This document shows, piece by piece, positions 49,548 through 57,175 of a DNA stretch of 64,000 nt; position 1 is the stretch's first letter; each line of letters starts with the position of its first letter. The notes under the pieces were generated by a model. That model did not search any database, had not been told where the DNA came from, and saw nothing but the letters and a program-made list of their open reading frames with translations. The DNA lies in the NCBI GenBank assembly GCA_902495075.1, contig CABUVO010000023.1, positions 1 to 64,000 of the forward strand, given 5' to 3'. The translations under genes and the position numbers were made by a program. Source of the stretch: an uncultured Porphyromonadaceae bacterium (GTDB lineage: Bacteria; Bacteroidota; Bacteroidia; Bacteroidales; Muribaculaceae).

Positions 49548-49820
49548 ATGGATAATAAAACTCTAATAGACACCATAGCCGGAAAAATCGGTAAGAGCCG
49601 GGAAGAGGTAATGGAAATGACCGATGCACTCGGCATAGTTATCGCTGACACCATCAAGGACGGCGATACTATAGCCATCCCTTCTGTCGGCACTTTTGAA
49701 CCTAAACTGCGGGCTGAAAGAATAGCTGTTCACCCTTCTTCGGGCAAAAGATTACTTGTTCCTCCAAAGTTATCTATATACTTCAAACCCTCAACACTTC
49801 TCAAACAAAAAATCCGCTGA
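49548..49820 (+). CDS. HU-family DNA-binding protein
   Basis: 90 residues, the length of HU/IHF. MDNKTLIDTIAGKIGKSREE forms the helical dimer part and SVGTFEPKLRAERIAVHPSS leads into the DNA-binding arm; the end LSIYFKPSTLLKQKI matches the family. It differs from typical HU in the arm (HPSSGKRLLVPPK), as in Bacteroidetes variants. Its stop and the next ATG overlap by one base, so it may pair with the HU domain of the following protein. Confidence 0.9.
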   Translation: MDNKTLIDTIAGKIGKSREEVMEMTDALGIVIADTIKDGDTIAIPSVGTFEPKLRAERIAVHPSSGKRLLVPPKLSIYFKPSTLLKQKIR

Positions 49821-51007
49821 TGAACGAAAAGATCACACTCCCGTCGCTTGTTGCCCTTCTCTCTGCAAAAACGGGCAAAACAAAAAAACAATGTGAAGAT
49901 TTCCTACGGGAATTCTTCAATACCTTAGTGGATACACTTTCTGCAGGTGACAACGTAAGAGTCAAGGGATTGGGCACTTTCAAAGTGATCCCGGTAGAGC
50001 CACGTAAAAGTGTCAATGTCAATACGGGGGAGCAGATGGAGATTCCCGGTCACAACAAAATAGTTTTTGTGCCTGCAAAGGAACTTGCGGAGGAAGTCAA
50101 CACACCTTTTGCAATGTTTGAATCCGTAGAACTACCTGATGATGTCACCGACGCAGAGGTAGAGGAAGAGGTTAATGAGGATATAGCTGACAATCCAGAG
50201 GAGATTGATAAAAACGAAGAAATCCTTATTGTCGAAACTCCGGTGCAAAATGCCACTGAAAAAATCGTAGAAAATTATGAGATAAAAGAGGAAGAAGGGA
50301 AAGGGAAAGAGGAAGAGGAAGAGGAGAAGAAAGAAGAAACTGTTGAGGAAGAGCAAAATGTAAATAATGTAGAGTCAACGGAGGATGGCGATAAGAAGGA
50401 GGAAGATGAAATCGACCAGTTGGTTGAGGACGTTGAAAGAGTCGAAGAGTCGCGCAAGAATTACAGGTTCATATTAGGTTTTGCCTGTGGAGTTGCTTGC
50501 GCAGCGCTGATATGCCTTGGTGCTTATCTATTCTTCTTTGAAAAATGGTCTGACATTTTCACTTCTGAGAAAGAGACGCCTGTTGCTGTTATTTCGGAGT
50601 CAGTTGAGACAGTCAAAGAAAAGCCCATGACAGCAACCGTAGCTGTTGAAAACGATTCAGTTGCCAAGGAGATTACTTCTGACCCCAAAGAATCTGTTAA
50701 GGAAGAAGATTCGAAAATAGACGCGGAAAAGATTGCTCCTACACAACCGTCTGATAAGAAGGTGTATGATACCATCTCTAAAACCCGCTATCTCACAACA
50801 ATGGCAAAAGAACATTACGGCAACTATAATCTCTGGCCATACATATATGAAGAAAACAAGGCAATCCTCGGTCACCCCGACCGTATCCGTCCCGGAACAA
50901 AGGTGGTGATTCCCTCTCTTTCCAAATATGGCATAGATCCTAAGAATCCGGAAGACATTCGTCGTGCCAAAAACAAAGGAGTGGAAATCTACGCACGATA
51001 TCAATAA
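49820..51007 (+). CDS. HU-like domain - acidic linker - transmembrane segment - LysM-like domain protein
   Basis: 395 residues. Residues 1-100 are a complete HU/IHF domain (LVALLSAKTGKTKKQCEDFL, VRVKGLGTFKVIPVEPRKSV, VNVNTGEQMEIPGHNKIVF). Residues 101-212 are a very acidic Glu/Lys-rich linker. One transmembrane helix lies at about 217-240 (FILGFACGVACAALICLG). A Glu/Ser/Lys-rich stretch leads to a C-terminal LysM-like domain about 318-375 (MAKEHYGNYNLWPYIYEENK, RIRPGTKVVIPSLSKYGI). This topology puts the DNA-binding end in the cytoplasm and the peptidoglycan-binding end in the periplasm. A nucleoid-to-wall tether is inferred, not shown. Co-transcribed with the HU gene; terminator at 51021-51064. 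Confidence 0.85.
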   Translation: MNEKITLPSLVALLSAKTGKTKKQCEDFLREFFNTLVDTLSAGDNVRVKGLGTFKVIPVEPRKSVNVNTGEQMEIPGHNKIVFVPAKELAEEVNTPFAMFESVELPDDVTDAEVEEEVNEDIADNPEEIDKNEEILIVETPVQNATEKIVENYEIKEEEGKGKEEEEEEKKEETVEEEQNVNNVESTEDGDKKEEDEIDQLVEDVERVEESRKNYRFILGFACGVACAALICLGAYLFFFEKWSDIFTSEKETPVAVISESVETVKEKPMTATVAVENDSVAKEITSDPKESVKEEDSKIDAEKIAPTQPSDKKVYDTISKTRYLTTMAKEHYGNYNLWPYIYEENKAILGHPDRIRPGTKVVIPSLSKYGIDPKNPEDIRRAKNKGVEIYARYQ

Positions 51008-51020
51008 ACATTCCTTATAC

Positions 51021-51064
51021 AAAAATAAAATCCGCAAGTTTTACGACTTGCGGATTTTATTTTT
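51021..51064. terminator. Bidirectional terminator, perfect 19-bp stem
   Basis: Arms 51021-51039 and 51046-51064 pair perfectly with a 6-base loop; A/T runs at both sides serve the HU-LysM gene (+) and rpsP (-). Confidence 0.85.
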
Positions 51065-51079
51065 GCGAGGTATAAGGAA

Positions 51080-51619
51080 TTACTCTGCTGCCTCGGCGGG
51101 AGCTTCTGCAGTTTCTGCCTCGAGAGCTTCTTTAGCAGCTGCCTCTTCAGCAGCAAGCTTCTCTGCTTTCTTCTTAGCTACGGCTTCACCTTTGATACGG
51201 TTTTTCTCTACCTCAGCTTCGAATTTTGCTTTAGCCTCTTCAGCAGCTTTGGCTGCTGTCTTAGCTTTTGCTGCATCCTCTACCTTTGTACGCTCTGCTT
51301 TCCAGGCATCGAAACGACGCTGTGCCTCCTCTTCTGTGAAAGCGCCTTTCTTAACGCCACCACGGAGATGCTTCATCAGCATTACTCCCTCTTTGGAGAG
51401 GAGTGAACGAACTGTGTCGGTGGGCTGTGCACCTACCTCTACCCAATACAAAGCACGGTCGAAGTCTAAACTTATTGTAGCAGGATTAGTGTTCGGATTA
51501 TAAGAACCTATCCTCTCAATAAATCTACCATCTCGTGGTGCCCTGCTATCGGCTACTACAATTGGATAAAAAGCGTAGCCTTTGCGGCCATGACGCTGTA
51601 ATCTGATTTTTGTTGCCAT
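51080..51619 (-). CDS. rpsP: 30S ribosomal protein S16
   Basis: 179 residues. The first about 85 are S16: TKIRLQRHGRKGYAFYPIVV, ADSRAPRDGRFIERIGSYNP, LYWVEVGAQPTDTVRSLL. The remaining about 95 residues are an Ala/Glu/Lys-rich helix (KAKTAAKAAEEAKAKFEAEV), an extension usual in Bacteroidetes S16 but absent from E. coli S16. It binds 16S rRNA in early 30S assembly. It stands alone here, not with rimM and trmD as in many bacteria. Promoter at 51684-51714. Confidence 0.95.
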   Translation of the reverse strand: MATKIRLQRHGRKGYAFYPIVVADSRAPRDGRFIERIGSYNPNTNPATISLDFDRALYWVEVGAQPTDTVRSLLSKEGVMLMKHLRGGVKKGAFTEEEAQRRFDAWKAERTKVEDAAKAKTAAKAAEEAKAKFEAEVEKNRIKGEAVAKKKAEKLAAEEAAAKEALEAETAEAPAEAAE

Positions 51620-51683
51620 AAACTTGCCGGTTTATTGATTGGTTAATTAATGATTATTGAAAATGATTTCTCATTTCCGGGTG

Positions 51684-51714
51684 CAAAGTTAACTCTATTT
51701 GTACAATCCACAAA
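51684..51714 (-). promoter_or_regulatory. Promoter of rpsP
   Basis: On the minus strand TTTG (51711-51714), 19 bases, TAACTTTG (51684-51691). Predicted start about 51677, next to a 6-bp hairpin with a GAAA loop (51661-51676). Confidence 0.65.
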
Positions 51715-51734
51715 GTTTTTTCCATTTTATTTTG

Positions 51735-51742
51735 TAATTTTG
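51735..51742 (+). promoter_or_regulatory. -7 box of the prfA promoter
   Basis: TAATTTTG followed by CA, 24 bases before the prfA ATG; the -33 region lacks TTTG. Confidence 0.4.
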
Positions 51743-51765
51743 CAATCTAAAATGGAAATTCTACT

Positions 51766-52875
51766 ATGGCAGAAATTACACTCCTCGACCGCCTGGACGG
51801 TCTTGACGCGCGATTTGAAGAGGTTTCTACCCTTATCACCGATCCGGCTGTGATTGCTGATCAGAAGAGATATGTGCGCCTATCTAAAGAATATCATGAC
51901 CTTGAGGTGATTATCAAGGCAAAAAACGAATACAGATCAAAACTCGACACCATCGCCGAGTCCAAGGAGATTCTTGCAGAAGAAGATGATGAGGAAATGA
52001 AAGCTCTCGCAAAGGAGGAACTTGAAAGTGCCTCGGCTGCAATTCCGGCGTTGGAAGAACGCATCAAGCTTCTCCTCATTCCTGCCGATCCCGATGACGC
52101 AAAAAATGCGGTCGTCGAGATCCGTGGCGGCACAGGTGGCGATGAGGCAGCCCTCTTTGCCGGCGACCTATTCCGCATGTATCAGAAATATGCGGAAACA
52201 AAAGGATGGCAACTGTCTGTTTCATCTGTATCAGAAGGTGCATCGGGTGGTTATAAAGAGATAGTCTTCAACCTTACAGGTACAGACGTTTACGGCACAA
52301 TGAAATATGAAAGCGGAGTGCACCGAGTGCAACGTGTCCCTGCCACCGAAACCCAGGGAAGAGTTCACACATCTGCCGCAACGGTAGCCGTGCTTCCGGA
52401 AGCCCAGGAATTCGATGTAGAGATTCATGAAGGTGAAATCAAATGGGACACTTTCCGTTCCGGTGGGGCCGGAGGCCAGAACGTCAATAAGGTCGAATCC
52501 GGCGTGCGCTTGCGTTATAACTGGAAAAATCCCAACACCGGCGTGGTAGAAGAAATACTGATTGAGTGCACGGAAACTCGCGACCAGCCCAAGAATAAAG
52601 AGCGCGCCTTGGCTCGTCTCCGCACCTTCATCTACGATAAAGAGCATCAGAAATATCTTGACGATATAGCCTCGCGACGCAAGACAATGGTGAGCACCGG
52701 AGACAGATCGGCAAAAATCCGCACGTACAACTATCCGCAAGGACGCATCACTGACCATCGCATCAATTATACCATATATAACCTCGGAGCATTTATGGAT
52801 GGCGACATACAAGGATGTATCGACGCCCTCATAGTGGCTGAAAACGCGGAGAAACTTAAGGCGGCAGAACTTTAG
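51766..52875 (+). CDS. prfA: Peptide chain release factor 1
   Basis: 369 residues. It ends translation at UAA and UAG. The GGQ loop that triggers peptide release is at 236-238 (RSGGAGGQNVNKVESGVRL). Other marks: EIRGGTGGDEAALFAGDLFR, SEGASGGYKEIVF, RVPATETQGRVHTSAATVAV and the end RTYNYPQGRITDHRINYTIY. No in-frame stop or frameshift, which separates it from the RF2 type. Starts close to its own -7 box. Confidence 0.96.
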   Translation: MAEITLLDRLDGLDARFEEVSTLITDPAVIADQKRYVRLSKEYHDLEVIIKAKNEYRSKLDTIAESKEILAEEDDEEMKALAKEELESASAAIPALEERIKLLLIPADPDDAKNAVVEIRGGTGGDEAALFAGDLFRMYQKYAETKGWQLSVSSVSEGASGGYKEIVFNLTGTDVYGTMKYESGVHRVQRVPATETQGRVHTSAATVAVLPEAQEFDVEIHEGEIKWDTFRSGGAGGQNVNKVESGVRLRYNWKNPNTGVVEEILIECTETRDQPKNKERALARLRTFIYDKEHQKYLDDIASRRKTMVSTGDRSAKIRTYNYPQGRITDHRINYTIYNLGAFMDGDIQGCIDALIVAENAEKLKAAEL

Positions 52876-52974
52876 AAGAGATTCTATTGTGAATTTTTTT
52901 AAATGTGGTAATCTTTTCGTTTATTCTGGTGTTATAATGAAAAAGATTATTAACACCTAATAGACGAAAAAAAT

Positions 52975-53157
52975 ATGAAAACACTTTCCTTTATCAGCTA
53001 CATTATAGGATCCATCCTCTTGATTGTGTCATGCTTTACCACTGCTGTCGCAACAACATGGTGGATAGGAGGTATCGCAGTAGTTTTTCTTATTCTTGGC
53101 TGTGTCTTTCAGTTCAATAGCAGCAAGAACCGCTCATATGTGCATCACCATCAATAA
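52975..53157 (+). CDS. Small two-helix membrane protein, unknown function
   Basis: 60 residues. Two hydrophobic segments: FISYIIGSILLIVSCF and WWIGGIAVVFLILGCVF, with a polar, His-rich tail (NRSYVHHHQ). No family recognised. It is preceded by a purine-rich stretch (GACGAAAAAAAT) at a fair distance for initiation. The last 44 bases overlap, tail to tail, the end of the minus-strand nucleotidyltransferase gene, which lowers confidence that both annotated ends are right. Confidence 0.5.
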   Translation: MKTLSFISYIIGSILLIVSCFTTAVATTWWIGGIAVVFLILGCVFQFNSSKNRSYVHHHQ

Positions 53158-53881
53158 ATGCTGATGCCCTCTTCAATGTTTCTGGTTTACCGATGTCAAT
53201 AAGATCTAAATCCGCAGAATAATGTCTGCGGATTTTTAATTTACCAATTGAAGTAAGAAAAAAATCCATGACGGGGAACACATCCATTCCCCGTTCCTGT
53301 CCAAACCGGCATAAAGCATCCAGACCATTTTCACTGACAATATATATACCGCTGAACGCATTCTCTTCGACACGTTCAAGAGATCCCGTTTCTACCGGAC
53401 GAAACTCACCGGTAGTTAAATTATGCCACCCTTTGATGTCATCTTTCTCTCCGAACAGCAATTTCCGTGAAGAGTCCCTACCACTCGTCAGCAAGGTCAC
53501 ATCATCCCCTCTCTCTTTATGAACAGCCATCAATTCTCCAAGATCAGCATTGCTGAGTATGTCCACATTGTGCACAAGAAACGGCTCTCCCAGCAACAAT
53601 TCGGAAGCATTTGCCAATCCTCCACCGGTGTCAAGCAACTTGCCGGTTTCGTCGCTAATGCTTACTTTAACTCCCAAATCATTACCATTTATAAAATCAA
53701 CTATCTGATCCGCGAAATGATGCACGTTTATAACAATGTTATCAAAACCTTGAGCCTTTAGCTTAAGTATTACTCTTTCAAGCATCGGTTTGCCTCCTAT
53801 TGGCACCAATGCTTTGGGATGCTCAAGAGTCCATGGTTTAAGTCTTGTGCCGAGTCCAGCAGCCAATATCATCGCTTTCAT
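53114..53881 (-). CDS. MurU-like nucleotidyltransferase (N-acetylmuramate 1-phosphate uridylyltransferase)
   Basis: 255 residues. NTP-transferase fold: MKAMILAAGLGTRLKPWT, HPKALVPIGGKPMLERVILK, then FDNIVINVHHFADQI, the metal-binding FLVHNVDILSN, and FSGIYIVSENG. MurU uses UTP to activate MurNAc-1-phosphate in the recycling of peptidoglycan sugars. Its identity is favoured over mannose-1-phosphate guanylyltransferase because the AmgK-like kinase gene lies directly upstream with a TAATG stop-start overlap. The ATG at 53881 is chosen; the open frame runs further upstream only inside the kinase gene. Confidence 0.78.
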   Translation of the reverse strand: MKAMILAAGLGTRLKPWTLEHPKALVPIGGKPMLERVILKLKAQGFDNIVINVHHFADQIVDFINGNDLGVKVSISDETGKLLDTGGGLANASELLLGEPFLVHNVDILSNADLGELMAVHKERGDDVTLLTSGRDSSRKLLFGEKDDIKGWHNLTTGEFRPVETGSLERVEENAFSGIYIVSENGLDALCRFGQERGMDVFPVMDFFLTSIGKLKIRRHYSADLDLIDIGKPETLKRASAFIDGDAHMSGSCCY

Positions 53882-55341
53882 TATTGTAATGTTGTTTCTA
53901 AACCCTGCTCCCGGTGAATAAGAACGATATGCGCAGACGGGAACTTCTCGGCAATAACCTGCGCCGTACGCTCTGCGCAATAAACCGAACGATGCTGACC
54001 TCCCGTACATCCAAATCCTATCTGGAGATTAGAAAAGCCTCTGCGCAGATATGTTTCAATTGATGGAGAAACGATTTTAACGGCATTCTCTACAAATTCC
54101 TGCACCTCTCCCCTCTCCTCAAGAAAATCAATAACTGGCTTGTCTCTTCCGGTAAGGGATTTATATTCAGCATATCTACCCGGATTATGCATTCCTCTGC
54201 AATCGAACATAAATCCTCCGCCATTACCTGTAAAATCTGCAGGATAACCTTTTTTATAAGAGAAACTGAAAACCGTAACCCGCAGACCATCTTCCGTTTT
54301 TTTTGCGAAGCGTTTGTCGGTACATACACGACTACAGACCCTTTTCAGTTCCGGATATCTGTCAACAGCACCATTTTCAATCAGATTCTTAAGATTCTCA
54401 AGTGCCGCCGGTATACTCTCTATGAAATGAGCCTTTCTCTCCACAAGTCCGCGCAATCCATAAGCCCCGAGAACCTGAAGAGTCCGGAACAATGCGAACA
54501 TATTTACCGATTGACGTTCTTCTTGCTCATTGCGGCGACATGACGTAAGTCGCGACAACTCCTCAAAATAATGTTCAAGCATTTCCTGCCTGAAATCATC
54601 TGAGAATCCTGCCTTTGCTTGCCATAGAAACGAAATCGCATCATATATCACAGGACCTGGTCTTCCCCCTTGAAAATCTATAAAATATGGTTTGGATTCA
54701 TAAACCATAACGTTCCGGCTTTGAAAATCACGATACATGAATCCTTGCATGCCTGCACCGGGAGAGCATAGATCTTCCGCAAACCTTTCAAAATCATCTT
54801 CCAGTCTGTCTTCCTCAATATCAATTCCTGAAGGACGAAGATATTCATATTTGAAATAATTCAGATCCCACATAGCTTGCCTGATACTGAAAGATCGATA
54901 TTCGGCATGACTGCTCCATACAGTCGGATCTACCGATTGCATTTTTGCCAATTCGCTCAGAGTCTCCCTCACAATTGGTTTTACAATATCCGGGTTCCCA
55001 CTCTTCTTGCTGTCGTTAATAAGGTCAAAAAGAGAAAACGACCCTAAATCTTGCTGAATGTAATGCATATAATCATCCGTTACCACATACACCTCAGGCA
55101 CTCGAATCCCTTCCTTGACAAAATCTTTTGCAAGCTTTACAAATGCCCGACAATCGCGAAGAGTATCCCCGGCGACACCAATACAATTGAATTCAACAGA
55201 TTCTCCATCTTTAATTACATTTCCCGACAATCTGTAATATTTTCTGCCGGACGCCGCTCCCGGAAGCCGAAACACCGAAGACGGAGGGAAACCTGTATAA
55301 TCTCTATATAATTGTGAAAGTACGTCTGTATCCTGTTTCAT
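53881..55341 (-). CDS. Fusion: AmgK-like sugar kinase + RapZ C-terminal domain
   Basis: 486 residues. Residues 1-340 are an aminoglycoside-phosphotransferase-type kinase (SGRKYYRLSG, YIQQDLGSFSLFDLI, catalytic YRDFQSRNVMVY at 203-214 and metal-binding YFIDFQGGRPGPVIYDA at 219-235), like AmgK, which phosphorylates MurNAc or GlcNAc at the anomeric carbon. Residues 353-480 are the C-terminal domain of RapZ: VTVFSFSYKKGYP, FMFDCRGMHNPGRY, LTGRDKPVIDFLE and GCTGGQHRSVY (444-454). The RapZ N-terminal P-loop ATPase is absent. In E. coli the RapZ C-terminal part senses glucosamine-6-phosphate and binds small RNA. The fusion may couple kinase activity to amino-sugar level (inference). Overlaps the MurU-like gene by one base. 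Confidence 0.85.
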   Translation of the reverse strand: MKQDTDVLSQLYRDYTGFPPSSVFRLPGAASGRKYYRLSGNVIKDGESVEFNCIGVAGDTLRDCRAFVKLAKDFVKEGIRVPEVYVVTDDYMHYIQQDLGSFSLFDLINDSKKSGNPDIVKPIVRETLSELAKMQSVDPTVWSSHAEYRSFSIRQAMWDLNYFKYEYLRPSGIDIEEDRLEDDFERFAEDLCSPGAGMQGFMYRDFQSRNVMVYESKPYFIDFQGGRPGPVIYDAISFLWQAKAGFSDDFRQEMLEHYFEELSRLTSCRRNEQEERQSVNMFALFRTLQVLGAYGLRGLVERKAHFIESIPAALENLKNLIENGAVDRYPELKRVCSRVCTDKRFAKKTEDGLRVTVFSFSYKKGYPADFTGNGGGFMFDCRGMHNPGRYAEYKSLTGRDKPVIDFLEERGEVQEFVENAVKIVSPSIETYLRRGFSNLQIGFGCTGGQHRSVYCAERTAQVIAEKFPSAHIVLIHREQGLETTLQ

Positions 55342-55421
55342 CTATTCAAAAAAATTTCAACTACAAAATTAATAAAAGTAGTTCAAATTAACCTTATTAA
55401 TACACCACTAACAAATTTTAA

Positions 55422-55453
55422 TTTGCTCACATTTGTTATTTTTATTAATTTTG
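55422..55453 (+). promoter_or_regulatory. Promoter of pgk
   Basis: TTTG 55422-55425, 20 bases, TAATTTTG 55446-55453. Predicted start about 55460. Confidence 0.7.
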
Positions 55454-55458
55454 CAGTT

Positions 55459-55499
55459 GGTGATTACGGTTATTGCATACCGTTGCAACAGGTATCACC
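55459..55499 (+). other. Predicted stem-loop at the 5' end of the pgk leader
   Basis: Outer stem 55459-55464/55494-55499 (GGTGAT/ATCACC), inner stem 55466-55470/55479-55483 (ACGGT/ACCGT), starting at the predicted first base of the transcript. Possibly stabilises the mRNA; no T-run follows. Confidence 0.45.
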
Positions 55500-55546
55500 T
55501 CTTATCGTCATACATGAAAATTCAATAACCCAATATAATTTATAAA

Positions 55547-56800
55547 ATGGCTAAAATCGAAGATTTTAATTTTAACGGCAAGAAAGCTATCGTCAGGGTA
55601 GATTTCAATGTGCCCCTGGATGAAAACGGAAACATCACAGACGACACCCGCATCCGCGGTGCCCTCCCTACTCTCAAGAAAATCCTTGATGACGGAGGTG
55701 CCCTGATCCTTATGTCTCATATGGGTAAACCCAAAGGGAAAGTCAATCCCAAGCTCAGTCTTTCTCAGATTCGCGAAGCTGTTGCCAAAGCTCTCGGACG
55801 CGATGTAAAATTCGCTCCCGACTGCATGGGCGCTCAGGAGGCAGCCAAAGATCTTAAACCCGGCGAGGTTCTTCTTCTTGAAAACCTCCGCTTCTATCCT
55901 GAAGAGGAAGGCAAGCCAGTAGGTATCGACAAAAACGATCCCGCATATGAGGCTGCAAAGAAAGAAATGAAAGAGCGTCAGAAAGAATTCGCAAAAACTC
56001 TTGCAAGCTATGCAGACGTTTATGTAAACGACGCATTCGGAACAGCTCACCGCCGTCACGCTTCGACAGCTGTGATCGCCGACTATTTTGACCAGCAGGA
56101 TAAAATGCTCGGCTTCCTTATGGAGAAAGAGGTAAAGGCTGTTGACAATATTCTCAAAGATATCAAACGCCCGTTCACGGCAATCATGGGTGGTTCTAAA
56201 GTATCAACCAAGATCGGCATCATTGAGAACCTCATGGACAAGGTTGACAACCTCATCCTCTGCGGCGGCATGACATACACCTTCGCAAAAGCCATGGGCG
56301 GCAATGTTGGCAACTCAATCTGCGAAAGCGACAAGCTTGACCTCGCCCTTGACATCATGAAAAAAGCAAAAGAGAAAGGTGTGAATCTCGTGCTCGGAAC
56401 TGACTGCGTCGCAGCAGACGCTTTCAGCAACGATGCCAACACTCAGATCTGCTCCGTGCTGAATATCCCGGAAGGCTGGGAAGGTCTTGATGCAGGTCCT
56501 GAGTCTATCAAAGCATTCCGAGAGGTAATCGTACCAGCAAAAACCATCCTGTGGAATGGTCCCGCAGGTGTGTTTGAATTTGACAATTTCACAACCGGAT
56601 CAAAAGCCATAGCCGAAGCTATCGTTGAAGCAACCAAAGATGGAGCTTTCTCCCTCGTTGGTGGTGGCGACTCTGTTGCGTGCGTCAACAAATTCGGCCT
56701 TGCCGACAGCGTTTCATATGTATCGACCGGCGGCGGTGCCCTTCTTGAAGCGATAGAGGGTAAAACCCTTCCAGGCGTTGCAGCGATCGAAGGCAAATAA
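55547..56800 (+). CDS. pgk: Phosphoglycerate kinase
   Basis: 417 residues. It makes ATP from 1,3-bisphosphoglycerate in glycolysis. VRVDFNVPLDENGNITDDTR and LMSHMGKPKGKVNPKLSLSQ in the substrate domain; FGTAHRRHASTAVIADYF; GGSKVSTKIGIIENLMDKVD in the hinge; NGPAGVFEFDNFTTG and the C-terminal STGGGALLEAIEGKTLPGV bind nucleotide. Slightly longer than the 390-residue norm because of an insertion near 140-150 (KKEMKERQKEFAK). Monocistronic, with a terminator at 56829-56855. Confidence 0.97.
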   Translation: MAKIEDFNFNGKKAIVRVDFNVPLDENGNITDDTRIRGALPTLKKILDDGGALILMSHMGKPKGKVNPKLSLSQIREAVAKALGRDVKFAPDCMGAQEAAKDLKPGEVLLLENLRFYPEEEGKPVGIDKNDPAYEAAKKEMKERQKEFAKTLASYADVYVNDAFGTAHRRHASTAVIADYFDQQDKMLGFLMEKEVKAVDNILKDIKRPFTAIMGGSKVSTKIGIIENLMDKVDNLILCGGMTYTFAKAMGGNVGNSICESDKLDLALDIMKKAKEKGVNLVLGTDCVAADAFSNDANTQICSVLNIPEGWEGLDAGPESIKAFREVIVPAKTILWNGPAGVFEFDNFTTGSKAIAEAIVEATKDGAFSLVGGGDSVACVNKFGLADSVSYVSTGGGALLEAIEGKTLPGVAAIEGK

Positions 56801-56828
56801 GCAAAGCGAACATCACAATGAATAAATC

Positions 56829-56855
56829 AGAGACCCGGCAAACAGTCGGGTCTCT
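56829..56855 (+). terminator. Terminator of pgk
   Basis: 9-bp perfect stem (56829-56837/56847-56855), 9-base loop, T-run after it. Confidence 0.75.
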
Positions 56856-56984
56856 TTTGATATGAAAGTGAAAATTTATGTTATAAAACATATTTTTCGA
56901 GTCGAATTACTTAATAAATTTAAATTATAGCGACAAACTCAACATTTTTTTATAATCGAATGATGATTTATTCAAAATATATTG

Positions 56985-56992
56985 TAACTTTG
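56985..56992 (+). promoter_or_regulatory. -7 box of the exbB-tonB cluster promoter
   Basis: TAACTTTG followed by CA; no TTTG at the -33 distance. The only candidate start for the cluster in this gap. Confidence 0.45.
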
Positions 56993-57175
56993 CAATGTCG
57001 ACAATTCAAATGGCTCGCAAAGTGCCAATAGCGACAAAACAAAACACATGAAAGCTCGCAAAGATAAACCTTACATCATGCATACAATCTGAAGCGGGCC
57101 GACATTAAAAACAAGGAAAAAATCTTAAAGAAATAATTAATCTTTTAACAAAAACAATTAAAATTTAGAACGATT

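Larger units (their letters stand above)
56801..57175 (+). other. Intergenic region with pgk terminator and exbB leader
   Basis: 375 bases without a gene: the pgk terminator (56829-56855), an AT-rich stretch, a -7 box TAACTTTG at 56985-56992, and a leader of about 175 bases before exbB. I saw no riboswitch fold or long inverted repeat in the leader. Confidence 0.65.

Noticed and set aside
51894..52178. Ser/Ala-rich minus-strand frames opposite prfA and similar ones opposite tex, ndk-M23 and pgk
   Set aside because: Low-complexity shadows of real genes; no start signals or family similarity.
53882..54010. Longer MurU-like protein starting 43 residues upstream
   Set aside because: The extra residues have no family similarity and lie within the RapZ-domain coding region; the ATG at 53881 directly starts the nucleotide-binding motif and overlaps the upstream stop.
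56993..57175. Riboswitch or structured RNA in the exbB leader
   Set aside because: The 180-base leader shows no long complementary segments or known conserved core by eye.
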